Source: CAWDMC01 sp963803295 | Lineage (GTDB): Bacteria; Acidobacteriota; Terriglobia; UBA7540 | Direction: 5' to 3' | Length of the DNA stretch: 64,000 nucleotides | Assembly (NCBI GenBank): GCA_963803295.1 | Contig: CAWDMC010000027.1 | Location: 121,996-185,995 of the forward strand | Part shown: positions 34,657 through 43,016 of the stretch, one piece after another | Numbering within the stretch: the stretch's first letter is position 1 | How the letters are laid out: the number at the start of each line of letters is the position of its first letter | Program-made: the position numbers and the translations under genes | Notes under the pieces: model-generated | Seen by the model: only the letters and a program-made list of their open reading frames with translations | Told to the model about the DNA's origin: nothing | Database searches by the model: none

Positions 34657-36468
34657 CTATTTTGAGGGCGTCTTCCTGAACGGTTTGTACGGCGACGCGA
34701 TCTGGCCCTCGGCTTCACGCACCACCACGACCTGGTTGGCGCTGACATTGGTGAGCCGGTCGACTGTACCGCTGGGCCAATTGATCTCGACCAGATCAGC
34801 GTGCTGTTGAGGGCCTAAGCCGAAATGTAGCCTGATGTCATTGCTGGAGAGCCAATTTCCGCCTGTTCTGACGCGATCATACTGAGTAAGATCCCCTGCA
34901 ACAACTTTGACCCAGGCGCCAATTCCGTCGCGATTGCTTTTGGTCCCCACGGTTTTGACCTGCAGCCAGTGTCCCGACGTCTGACCGTCGTGTCGCAACA
35001 GAGTAGCTGGACTGTCGATGTTGGTGATCGCGATGTCCAGGTTTCCGTCATTGTCATAGTCGCAGCAGGCGGCGCCTCGGCCTCCCAATTGGAACGCGCC
35101 AAGGCCAACCTCTTTCGTCACCTCACGGAATTTCCCATTACCCAGGTTTTGGAATAGCTGCGGATTCTGGTGGTAGTGCTCATCCGTGAACAGGCGGTCG
35201 ACTTCGGGATAGAGGTGTCCATTCACCCAGAAGATATCCCGCAAACCGTCATTGTCGTAATCCACAAAGAACGTGGCCATAGCCAGCAAAGGGATTGAGG
35301 GCTCGCCGATGCCGGAAGGGTAAGACACGTCGGTGAAAACACCCTTTCCCTCATTATGAAACAGGGTCTTATTGTCGTTGGCATAGGTGGTAATGAACAA
35401 GTCCGTCCAGCCGTCGTTGTTGTAGTCACCGGGAGCAATGCCCATGTTGGCCTGCTCCATGCCCTCCCCGTTATAGGCGATACCCACCATTTCTCCAACC
35501 TCTTCGAAAGTCCCGTCTTTCTTGTTCCGGTAAAAATAGTTGGGACCGGAATCGTTGGCGACGACAATGTCGGGCCAGCCGTCTCCGTCTAAGTCCTCGA
35601 TTAGTACGGCGAAGCCGTAGCTAAGGTTCCGATCGACTACCCCGGCCTTAGTTGTGACGTCGGTGAAGGTTCCGTCGCCATTGTTGTGATAAAGCACATC
35701 TGGCGCGCCCTTCAACCCCCGTGGGCCGCAAGCCCGCATCACCTTGTTGCGATAGGTGCAGGTAGGTTGAGCAGGCCGCGGAGGGTGGTGCACGTCGAAA
35801 TCGATGTGCCCGGCTACATAGAGATCAAGGTGGCCATCCTTGTCGAAGTCGCCGAAAGCCGCGCCGCCGCTCCAAATCTGGTGGAGGGCCGCCACGCCAG
35901 CATCCCTCGTAACATCAGCAAAGGTTCCGTCTCCGTTGTTGCGGTACAGAATGTTCGGACCGTAGTTATACACATACAGATCCTCGAAGCCGTCATTGTT
36001 ATAGTCTGCCGCCACAGCTCCGAATCCCCAGCCGTGTCCTTCGAGGCCCGCCTTAGCGGTAACGTCTGTAAACGTGCCATCCCCGTTGTTCCGGAAGAGG
36101 TAGTTGTGCGGCGGATTCTTCACCTGCGAGGGATTCAGCAGGTTATCGATGGTCGAACCGTTTACAAGGTAGAGATCAACGTAGCCGTCATTGTTGTAAT
36201 CGAACCAGACACACCCGCTGCCGTAGACTTCCAGAATCCAATTCTTTTCCTTACTCCCACAGGTCAGGGTGACGTTGATTCCCGATTCGACTGCCACGTC
36301 ATGAAAGAGTTGCCTAGAGGAATGTTGCGGACTGCTTGTGGTATCGGACCGCACCCTCGCGTTACCTCCCCCCGCCCAGCCTGGCGCGGCAGGTAATATC
36401 AAGGGCGCACAAAGACCCCGGAGAAAACTCCGGCGTGAACTCTTACCAAAACGAACTGGCACGGACAT
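34657..36468 (-). CDS. Tat-exported CRTAC1-like protein (VCBS/FG-GAP repeats plus ASPIC/UnbV domain)
   Basis: The 603-aa protein starts at ATG 36468 with AGGAGAT upstream and a Tat signal (SSRRSFLRGLCAPLILPAAPG). Seven FG-GAP/VCBS blades follow, each with a calcium-binding DxDxDG-type loop: DYNNDGYVDLYLVN, DYNNDGFEDLYVYN, DFDKDGHLDLYVAG, DLDGDGWPDIVVAN, DYNNDGWTDLFITT, DYDNDGLRDIFWVN, DYDNDGNLDIAITN. The C-terminal ASPIC/UnbV domain contains GIGAWVKVVAG, RTGGNWLSSNDIRLHFGLG and VEINWPSGTVDRL. It is predicted to be a seven-bladed, calcium-stabilised beta-propeller outside the cytoplasm, likely binding a glycan or protein. The enzymatic role of the family is unknown. It lies in line with SGNH and GH38 genes on the same strand. 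Confidence 0.9.
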   Translation of the reverse strand: MSVPVRFGKSSRRSFLRGLCAPLILPAAPGWAGGGNARVRSDTTSSPQHSSRQLFHDVAVESGINVTLTCGSKEKNWILEVYGSGCVWFDYNNDGYVDLYLVNGSTIDNLLNPSQVKNPPHNYLFRNNGDGTFTDVTAKAGLEGHGWGFGAVAADYNNDGFEDLYVYNYGPNILYRNNGDGTFADVTRDAGVAALHQIWSGGAAFGDFDKDGHLDLYVAGHIDFDVHHPPRPAQPTCTYRNKVMRACGPRGLKGAPDVLYHNNGDGTFTDVTTKAGVVDRNLSYGFAVLIEDLDGDGWPDIVVANDSGPNYFYRNKKDGTFEEVGEMVGIAYNGEGMEQANMGIAPGDYNNDGWTDLFITTYANDNKTLFHNEGKGVFTDVSYPSGIGEPSIPLLAMATFFVDYDNDGLRDIFWVNGHLYPEVDRLFTDEHYHQNPQLFQNLGNGKFREVTKEVGLGAFQLGGRGAACCDYDNDGNLDIAITNIDSPATLLRHDGQTSGHWLQVKTVGTKSNRDGIGAWVKVVAGDLTQYDRVRTGGNWLSSNDIRLHFGLGPQQHADLVEINWPSGTVDRLTNVSANQVVVVREAEGQIASPYKPFRKTPSK

Positions 36469-36588
36469 CTATCTCCTGCGAGAGCTTAAGGACCGCACGT
36501 CGCTCAATCCATTCTAAGCCTCATAGGAGGCTGGCTCTCAGGTTTTCAGGAGTAGATGGAAACTGCGGGAAGGGCGCGGATTCACGCC

Positions 36589-37479
36589 CTACCAGGTCTT
36601 CACAAAGGGATCGCCAGCCGTCGCGCGTCTTTGGATGACCATACGGGTCCAGTCCGTCTCACGTTCCTGCTCATACACGTAGTTGCTTAAGCCGCTGCAG
36701 TGCCGGGCGATGACTTCGAAGACCTTATGGCCAAGAAGCAGGTTGCCGACCTTGTTCGCATGGACACCGTCATAGTGAATGAGCCAATCCGCGCCGGCTT
36801 CAGCGGACCACAGATCGGCGAGAATGCAGTCGAATTCGGCCGCGAGGCCCCGAATGCAGTCATTGTACCGCAGGGTCAGTTCAACACTGCCCTTGTTGAT
36901 GGGCGGCCAACTGCGGTAGCCCGTCATGTAGTAAACCGTTGTGAGCACGGTCACCGGATTGCAAGCTTTCTTCACGTCGGCAATGATGGTGGCCATATCT
37001 TCGCGAAAGCTGGCAAGCGGCATAGCGGCGCGCATGTCGTTCAGCCCGTAAGCGAGAATGAAAAGGTCAGGGTTGTGCTCGATGACATCCTGCTTATAGC
37101 GCTCAAGGGCGCTCGGCTTCGCAGACTGGCCATACCCTGGGCTGCGTGGAGAGATAGAATTGTTGCTGATTCCCTTGTTTATATATTCGATCGGCTTTGC
37201 TTGCACCTGATTGATCAGGCGCACAAGCACATCGGAGTACCGATCATCTTTGCTACGCAGCCAGGGGCCTCCCTCCACCGTGCTTTCTCCCAGGATCACC
37301 AGGCGATTAAAGGGCTCCTTTTTAAAGTCCCTGCACTTTAGGAACGACTCTCCCGAACTCGGCGGAGAAACGTTGGCGACGGTGGTTGCTACCCCGGGCG
37401 TTTTTGATTGGGCGAGTGGAAGCGAAGCTCCGAGACCGGCCAGGCCCGTTGTTGCCTTTACGAAGTTCCGGCGATTCAT
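36589..37479 (-). CDS. Tat-exported SGNH/GDSL-family esterase
   Basis: The 296-aa enzyme starts at ATG 37479 after AAGGAG. It has a Tat signal (MNRRNFVKATTGLAGLGASL) and the SGNH blocks: block I VILGESTVEGG (G64-E65-S66, catalytic Ser66 with Glu replacing the usual Asp), block III YGLNDMR (Asn147), and block V DGVH with Asp237 and His240. These enzymes remove acetyl or other acyl groups, often from polysaccharides. Placement between a CRTAC1-like protein and GH38-type mannosidases points to deacylation of the same glycan. The gene begins 130 bp after the GH38 gene stop and is likely in that operon. Confidence 0.88.
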   Translation of the reverse strand: MNRRNFVKATTGLAGLGASLPLAQSKTPGVATTVANVSPPSSGESFLKCRDFKKEPFNRLVILGESTVEGGPWLRSKDDRYSDVLVRLINQVQAKPIEYINKGISNNSISPRSPGYGQSAKPSALERYKQDVIEHNPDLFILAYGLNDMRAAMPLASFREDMATIIADVKKACNPVTVLTTVYYMTGYRSWPPINKGSVELTLRYNDCIRGLAAEFDCILADLWSAEAGADWLIHYDGVHANKVGNLLLGHKVFEVIARHCSGLSNYVYEQERETDWTRMVIQRRATAGDPFVKTW

Positions 37480-37609
37480 AGGACGATCTCCTTGTTCGGG
37501 GTTTGCGGCCCCTGAGCTTGACCCACTGACTTCTGCAAGTGCAGATCGGTGCACTGTTTCTTATCGGGGCTCTGTCGTCGGTGTGAAAGTTCCGCACCGC
37601 GGGCCAGCC

Positions 37610-40600
37610 TCAAGAGAACCTCACGCGCACCGTGCTGGTCTCAAACGGATTCAAGGAGAGGCGAATCGACCCGCCGTCTAGCCGCAGATCGCTTCCATTG
37701 CGTTCCCGCCCGTCGCATGCAATCGCGGCTTGCACAGCCCGGCCCGGAAGGTTGAATTTGACCGCCGCCTTCGTCGCCAGACCTGCGCCCTCGTATAGCC
37801 GCAGAATCGCCCCATCGCCATCCTCGGCTGTCTTGAATCCTGCCACGTACACGTTTTCTGGACGAATTTCCAGAAAGCCCCGTGATGGCTCAGTCCACGG
37901 TCCCGCCTGCGCGCCCTCAACCACGTAAGTCCGCAGAGGACTCATGAAACTCCAGCCGAAATGGTGGGCGTCGTTGTAGGTCCACTCGGATCCGTGGGTC
38001 GAGAGTGAGTATCGGAAGAGGTAATTGCCACCCTGGGCTATGGGGACATCCACCACCCAGTGGTTGCCCATTATGAAGGAGTAGAGCCACCCGCGTGTCA
38101 GCCAGTTGTCTTCCATCGTAAGCCATGGCAGGAATTTGTCCGTATGGATGCCTCCGAGTTCAATCAGGGGTGCGTCTCGAGAAGACCACATCACGCCGTA
38201 ATCCTGCCTGGAGATCGAGACCCAGTGGCGGGGCACGTAGTTGTCGCGCGTTGAGCCGGGAATCTGATCGAGATCCGGCTGCATTACCGCCCCCGGCACA
38301 TCAATCTTGTACGTGTTCTGGTGGGTCAGGTAGTCGATGGGATAGCGATTGTCAGTGGGTACAGCGAAAGGAAAGGCGTAATGAACCGTCTCTTTGGGGT
38401 ACACGGGCTTCTTCATCATGCGATTGTAGAAATCAACCCGCCTCAGGTTCCGGTAGAGGATGATCTCGTGTTCGAACTTGCAAATGTACTCGACATGGCC
38501 CGAGATCTTAAGGCTGGAATAGACGGGGCCGGAAGCACCCTTGGTGATCTGCACGTCCTGCATGGGGTATTCGCCGATTTGCTTGTATTCCCGTTCCGTT
38601 AAACGCTGTTGGAGCCGATACACGAGCGCGTTGAAACCATGCTCCGCCCGTTGATCGACGAACTCTCGCGCCAATTGCTTGTCGCGTAGGCTCGATACCG
38701 TTCCATCCTTTTCCAGAAGACTGACCTTATAGAATTCGTTCTCGAGCGTACGGTCCGAGATAGAGCCCGCATCCTTCACGGCCGTTGGAGCCCCGGATTC
38801 GACTCTAAAGGTCCGATACCCTAGGGCGGGAATGTTCTCCGCCAGGAACACCAGCCCATCGGGAGTGCCTTCGCGTTTCTCGATCTGGTAAGGAACTTCA
38901 TTGCCGTTTTCCGCTTCGACAATCCGAAACGTCTTCGGCACCGCTGAGGGGAGTGGCATACGGACGATCTCCTCGCGGTTCCAGGAGAGCGGATTCCAGA
39001 TCACAATGGATAGAGGCGACGAGGTGCGGATGTTTCTACAGAGATCTTGCGAGGATTGCTTCTCGATGCGCTGCGCAGCCGCATCGGCAAATTTCGCGTG
39101 TCCAGCCTTCTCCTCCCAATGACGTTTACCACCGCCCTGCGCCTCATCGACGTAAATGTCCGCGCGGATGTCCCACCACTCGATGGTGTGCTCTTCCCAC
39201 AGCAGGAGTTCGTTGTAAGCGTCCATGAACTCGTCCTGCCGCCCTGGACCGTCCGCCACCAGATGTGCCAGCGTCGAGAGCCTCTCGACGTCAGGCAGAT
39301 AATTCTCCGTCCTGCGGCCCAAGGCAGCGGTATTGGACTCTCCCAGGTAGAGATCCACCCAGGCATCGGGTGCGCCTCCTCGGAGCCGGGGAATCTCCCG
39401 CTTGTGTTTCGCCTCAACCTCGCGGAAGAACTCCGGAATAGTCGATACCTTCAGTCTCGGGTAGGCCCACTCCGAGTTCCAGGCTCGCGCCACTTCCGAG
39501 AGCTGCTTGAAAGGAGGCGTGAAATCCGAGGCTACTTGCAGCGCAATAACGTCGAAGGGATAGCCGCTCCGTTCGTGACGGTCAAAGTATCGGGCGATTG
39601 ACCGCTCGCCTTCGCGCATATCGACGCCCTTGATGTTCCGCCCCGTGTAGGGATCATCAAACGTGAGCAGGTCAAAGCCTTCGCCATATTGATTGGGCCG
39701 CCAGATCAGGATTTCGCTTCCATCCGGACCCTGCAGGTAGAACAGCGTGGGAGCGTTGCCGTTCTGCATGTTGTCGCGGTCGCCGTTCGAGCCCATCACC
39801 ATGTAGCGCAGGCCAGACTTGGCCATAACTTCGACCAGTCCCCAGGTGAAACCGTTGACGTCATCAAGGATGACGCCCTCAGGATTGATGCCAAACTCCC
39901 GCGCCAACCGATTCGTGGAATAGTAGACAGCGCGGTGCAGAGTTTCCAGACTCATGAAGTCGGTGTCCATGCTGCAATAAAGGCCCCCGACGGTCATGCG
40001 CCCCTTTTTGACCCAGTCCATTGCCTTCCGCAGATTGTCCTCGCCCCGCGCCTTGCGGTAGTCCTCCAGCAGGTAGCTCACCTCAATGTTCCACTTGAAC
40101 TGCGAGTCCTCGGGCCAGTCGCTGGTCTCTTCACAAAATTTCATCGCATCGTCGATGAAGGGAATGAACCGTTGGCGAAGCTTGGAGGGGATATCGAGAA
40201 AACCCGGATCCTCGTGCGAGTTGTGAATCAGGTAGACTTTCCACTGGCGGGTCGGCCTCACCTGAACGTCAGTCTCTAGCGTCTTGCCTCCGAATTGGAG
40301 GACCAGCCGCGCTGCACCTTCCTGTTCGACCGGCGGGATCGGCAGGTAATACTCCCCTGCGATCTTGCGCACCTTGGCGAGGTCAAATTTCTGCGACCTT
40401 TTGCCCAGTGAGAATTCAATCGTGCCACCGGTGGCTCCTCCGGGATCTCTGGCCAGAAGAACCTGGCGCAGGTCCCCTCCCTCGCGCATATAGAGGTGAC
40501 TTAAGCGCACTTGAAAGGGATTGTCGCGGGGTAGAACCTGCGCCAACGTTGAAGCGCAGGGAAGGCTCGAGGCGCACGCTGCCAGCAATGTACGGATAAA

Positions 40601-40624
40601 GTTCCGGCGGGATTCAGAAGTCAT
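37610..40624 (-). CDS. Tat-exported GH38-like alpha-mannosidase (A)
   Basis: This 1004-aa protein starts at ATG 40624 with GGAGG upstream and a signal containing SRRNFIRTLLAACASSLP. The GH38 catalytic domain shows the zinc motif H137-E-D139 in YLIHNSHEDPGF and a plausible nucleophile Asp220 in VGGLYCSMDTDF. Further family segments are REFGINPEGVILDDVNGFTW, SGLRYMVMGSNGDR and the linker WNPLSWNREEIVRM. The C-terminal beta domains include SISDRTLENEFYKVSLLEKD, SSLRDKQLAREFVD and DYGVMWSSRDAPLIE. Family enzymes cleave alpha-mannosides, zinc-dependent and retaining; the exact substrate is unknown. It is one of two divergent GH38 genes flanking an (alpha/alpha)6 glycosidase gene, all on one strand. 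Confidence 0.85.
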   Translation of the reverse strand: MTSESRRNFIRTLLAACASSLPCASTLAQVLPRDNPFQVRLSHLYMREGGDLRQVLLARDPGGATGGTIEFSLGKRSQKFDLAKVRKIAGEYYLPIPPVEQEGAARLVLQFGGKTLETDVQVRPTRQWKVYLIHNSHEDPGFLDIPSKLRQRFIPFIDDAMKFCEETSDWPEDSQFKWNIEVSYLLEDYRKARGEDNLRKAMDWVKKGRMTVGGLYCSMDTDFMSLETLHRAVYYSTNRLAREFGINPEGVILDDVNGFTWGLVEVMAKSGLRYMVMGSNGDRDNMQNGNAPTLFYLQGPDGSEILIWRPNQYGEGFDLLTFDDPYTGRNIKGVDMREGERSIARYFDRHERSGYPFDVIALQVASDFTPPFKQLSEVARAWNSEWAYPRLKVSTIPEFFREVEAKHKREIPRLRGGAPDAWVDLYLGESNTAALGRRTENYLPDVERLSTLAHLVADGPGRQDEFMDAYNELLLWEEHTIEWWDIRADIYVDEAQGGGKRHWEEKAGHAKFADAAAQRIEKQSSQDLCRNIRTSSPLSIVIWNPLSWNREEIVRMPLPSAVPKTFRIVEAENGNEVPYQIEKREGTPDGLVFLAENIPALGYRTFRVESGAPTAVKDAGSISDRTLENEFYKVSLLEKDGTVSSLRDKQLAREFVDQRAEHGFNALVYRLQQRLTEREYKQIGEYPMQDVQITKGASGPVYSSLKISGHVEYICKFEHEIILYRNLRRVDFYNRMMKKPVYPKETVHYAFPFAVPTDNRYPIDYLTHQNTYKIDVPGAVMQPDLDQIPGSTRDNYVPRHWVSISRQDYGVMWSSRDAPLIELGGIHTDKFLPWLTMEDNWLTRGWLYSFIMGNHWVVDVPIAQGGNYLFRYSLSTHGSEWTYNDAHHFGWSFMSPLRTYVVEGAQAGPWTEPSRGFLEIRPENVYVAGFKTAEDGDGAILRLYEGAGLATKAAVKFNLPGRAVQAAIACDGRERNGSDLRLDGGSIRLSLNPFETSTVRVRFS

Positions 40625-40701
40625 AGTGCCTCCGATGAGACCACCGGCGGCACGCCTTGCTTTGTGGGGTCGCCGTATGGGCGGGCGAACGCGAGAGTCA
40701 T

Positions 40702-42951
40702 TCACGGCCTGGGAAACTGGGTTGCTGAGCCGTAGGGATTCTGCGAGACCAGCTTGCCATCTCTGTAGACACGATAAGAACCAGGCGTCATTTCCACATC
40801 ATAGGAGTGCCCGCGGAAACGATAGCCCTCCATCCTGGCCTCACCCAGCTCGGCGTGGAAGGCGGGTAAGATCTCAAGTGAGCCATCCATTCCAGGGCGG
40901 AGGCCGAACACTCCGAAAAGAACTGCCTGGGCGCCGCCGCCTGCCGCAATCTCCAGGGGCATGTCTTCCTCATCGAGGTCGCCAATACAGTCTGTGAAGG
41001 CATCCTGGGGGAAGTAAGGATATCGTTCGGTCCACCGTTTGCAGCGCGCGAGAATGTTCCATCCAACTTCGCTCGCGCCCAAGCCATACATGGTTTCGGC
41101 AATCCGCAGTGGCATGCCCGTATATTGCCCACCTCCGCCCCAGTCTTCATCCATCAAGTCCCAGTGAGTCTCGTCAGACTTTGAAACGGAGTACATGCCG
41201 TACGGTCCTAGAAACTCGCCTTCGGCAATGTGCGATACCAGCCGCTGTTGCTGCTTCGGCGACAACACCCGGGTAGTCAGGATGTCGAAGAGGTGATAGC
41301 TCCAAACCGTTTGCCTGCTGCCATCGGGAAACAGATTGTCAAACCAGCCAGCCTGCTCGTTCCAAAGTTTCTCGTTCAATGATTTCGCCACTTGAGTGGC
41401 CCACTGGTCGAACTTGTCCGCCTCAGGATCATGTCGGGTGCGGCCCCATTCAGCTAGTTGGCGGAAGTATTCCGCCGCGAGGCCGTTCGTCGCCGCTACC
41501 ACATGTTCATAACCATCCGTGCGCATTTCGAGGACATTGTTGGAGTTCGCACCGAAGTCCAGCAACCTGTCAGGACGCCCTCGCCGCTTCATAAGTTCCT
41601 GTCCCGTACGCTTCATCCACTCGTAGACACTTGCCCCGTTCTCGACATGATCGAGAAACGCTACGTCACCAGTCTGCCGGAGGTAGTCCTGCAGGATCCG
41701 CATCTTGGCAAAAGGATCCTGGGCGTAGGCAAACTCGCCAGCCTTTCCGTTCCAGGGCACGTAAGTGGAGGTGAGCAGACCGGCGCGAATGAAGGTCAGG
41801 AAGGCCTCACGCAAGCCGGCGGGATCCAGCACGGACAGCAACTCGGATGCATAGGAAGTGTCCCAGGCAATCGTGAATAGCCATGTTCCGACGGCGTAGA
41901 ACGGACGCACGATAAAGTTCTCGCGCTCCCAACGTGTGTCCAGAACGCTGAGAAGGCTCCGGTAGTAAAGATCATCGAACTGCCTGTCGGCGGTGGAAAC
42001 ACGGGGAAGGTTCTCCGACACCCAGCGAAAGCGATCGCGTAGGGCGCGATCGGCGCTTTCAATTCGCTGGGCCAGATCGGGCGCGTAACGGGCGGGCGCA
42101 GGAGCCCCAATCTGCTGGGGAACAATCGCGAAGCGGGCAGTGGTCATGGCGCGCGCGGGGGTCGTCCAAGTCCATCCGTCCCCGGTGGACCTTTCCAAAT
42201 CGCTGATTACCGTAACTCGAACCTGGTCACTTGCCAGCGTGGACCAGTCCGGCTGGGTAACCGGAACTGTTGCCCGTGGCTTCTCTCCGGGGACATTCAG
42301 GGCCAGTGCCGGGGCGCTCTGCTGGGGTATCACGGTGAGTGTCAGCGGCTCAGAAAGCCGGTTGCGGAGCCGGACTTCGAGGTAGATTTCGTCTCTTTCC
42401 GCTGAAACACTGGCCCTAGTTTCGATACCGAAGGAGATCCAGTTTCCCTTGATTAATTTGTGAAACGTTCCCGTTCGTACGTACAGGTTGGGTTGCCAGT
42501 GGGCTCGCTGCAGCAGCATGACAAACGGAGTGTCAGGAAAGAAATTGAACCCGAGCGGAGTCGTTCCTTGACCTGTGGCCGCCAACTTTTCGTGCGCATC
42601 GGCGGTGACGTCCTGGATGAGCACCTTGTTCTTCTCGTCGCGAAACGCCAACTGAAAGCGATAGTCGTGTACATCGATGGGGGAATATTGGAGCGCCTGA
42701 AGGCCCGTAACGCTCCAGTCGCGGACTGAGATGGCGCCGCGGCCGTTGAAGAGCCGCAGCCGTCGTCCACTGAAGACGATCTGGTTGCGATCCATACCCA
42801 AGGATTCCGGCGTGAAATGCGGGCCCTCCTGCATCACGAGATGGTGTACCGCTTCGCCTCCGGTGCGATCCTGGGCGGAGATGGAACCGGGAGAAATAAG
42901 AGCCAGCATGCCCATCAACAGAGCAAGTCCTCGGATTATGATCCGCTTCAT
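40702..42951 (-). CDS. Secreted (alpha/alpha)6-barrel glycoside hydrolase (MGH1/GH63-like)
   Basis: The 749-aa protein has a signal peptide (IIRGLALLMGMLALISPGSI), an N-terminal beta-sandwich (40-280) and a C-terminal six-hairpin barrel typical of GH63/MGH1-like and glycogen-debranching enzymes: FYAVGTWLFTIAWDTSYASE, FLTFIRAGLLTSTYVPWNGK, NVLEMRTDGYEHVVAATNGL, DETHWDLMDEDWGGGGQYTG, PLEIAAGGGAQAVLFGVFGL. The acidic DEDWGGGG and WDTSY segments are where catalytic acids usually sit. Such enzymes act on alpha-linked or mannosyl/glucosyl ends; no subfamily can be fixed. ATG 42951 is used, though another in-frame ATG 24 bp upstream has a purine-rich GCAGGGGTG before it and could be the start. Confidence 0.75.
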   Translation of the reverse strand: MKRIIIRGLALLMGMLALISPGSISAQDRTGGEAVHHLVMQEGPHFTPESLGMDRNQIVFSGRRLRLFNGRGAISVRDWSVTGLQALQYSPIDVHDYRFQLAFRDEKNKVLIQDVTADAHEKLAATGQGTTPLGFNFFPDTPFVMLLQRAHWQPNLYVRTGTFHKLIKGNWISFGIETRASVSAERDEIYLEVRLRNRLSEPLTLTVIPQQSAPALALNVPGEKPRATVPVTQPDWSTLASDQVRVTVISDLERSTGDGWTWTTPARAMTTARFAIVPQQIGAPAPARYAPDLAQRIESADRALRDRFRWVSENLPRVSTADRQFDDLYYRSLLSVLDTRWERENFIVRPFYAVGTWLFTIAWDTSYASELLSVLDPAGLREAFLTFIRAGLLTSTYVPWNGKAGEFAYAQDPFAKMRILQDYLRQTGDVAFLDHVENGASVYEWMKRTGQELMKRRGRPDRLLDFGANSNNVLEMRTDGYEHVVAATNGLAAEYFRQLAEWGRTRHDPEADKFDQWATQVAKSLNEKLWNEQAGWFDNLFPDGSRQTVWSYHLFDILTTRVLSPKQQQRLVSHIAEGEFLGPYGMYSVSKSDETHWDLMDEDWGGGGQYTGMPLRIAETMYGLGASEVGWNILARCKRWTERYPYFPQDAFTDCIGDLDEEDMPLEIAAGGGAQAVLFGVFGLRPGMDGSLEILPAFHAELGEARMEGYRFRGHSYDVEMTPGSYRVYRDGKLVSQNPYGSATQFPRP

Positions 42952-43016
42952 GATTGTCGTTTCACGGGCAGGCATCACCCCTGCCGCCCGCGGCTAGCGA
43001 GAGAGCGCCACGTTGT

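Noticed and set aside
37610..40705. Longer start (40705) for GH38-A
   Set aside because: The Tat-type signal begins at the internal ATG 40624, which has a GGAGG ribosome site; the extra 27 residues are basic and unstructured.
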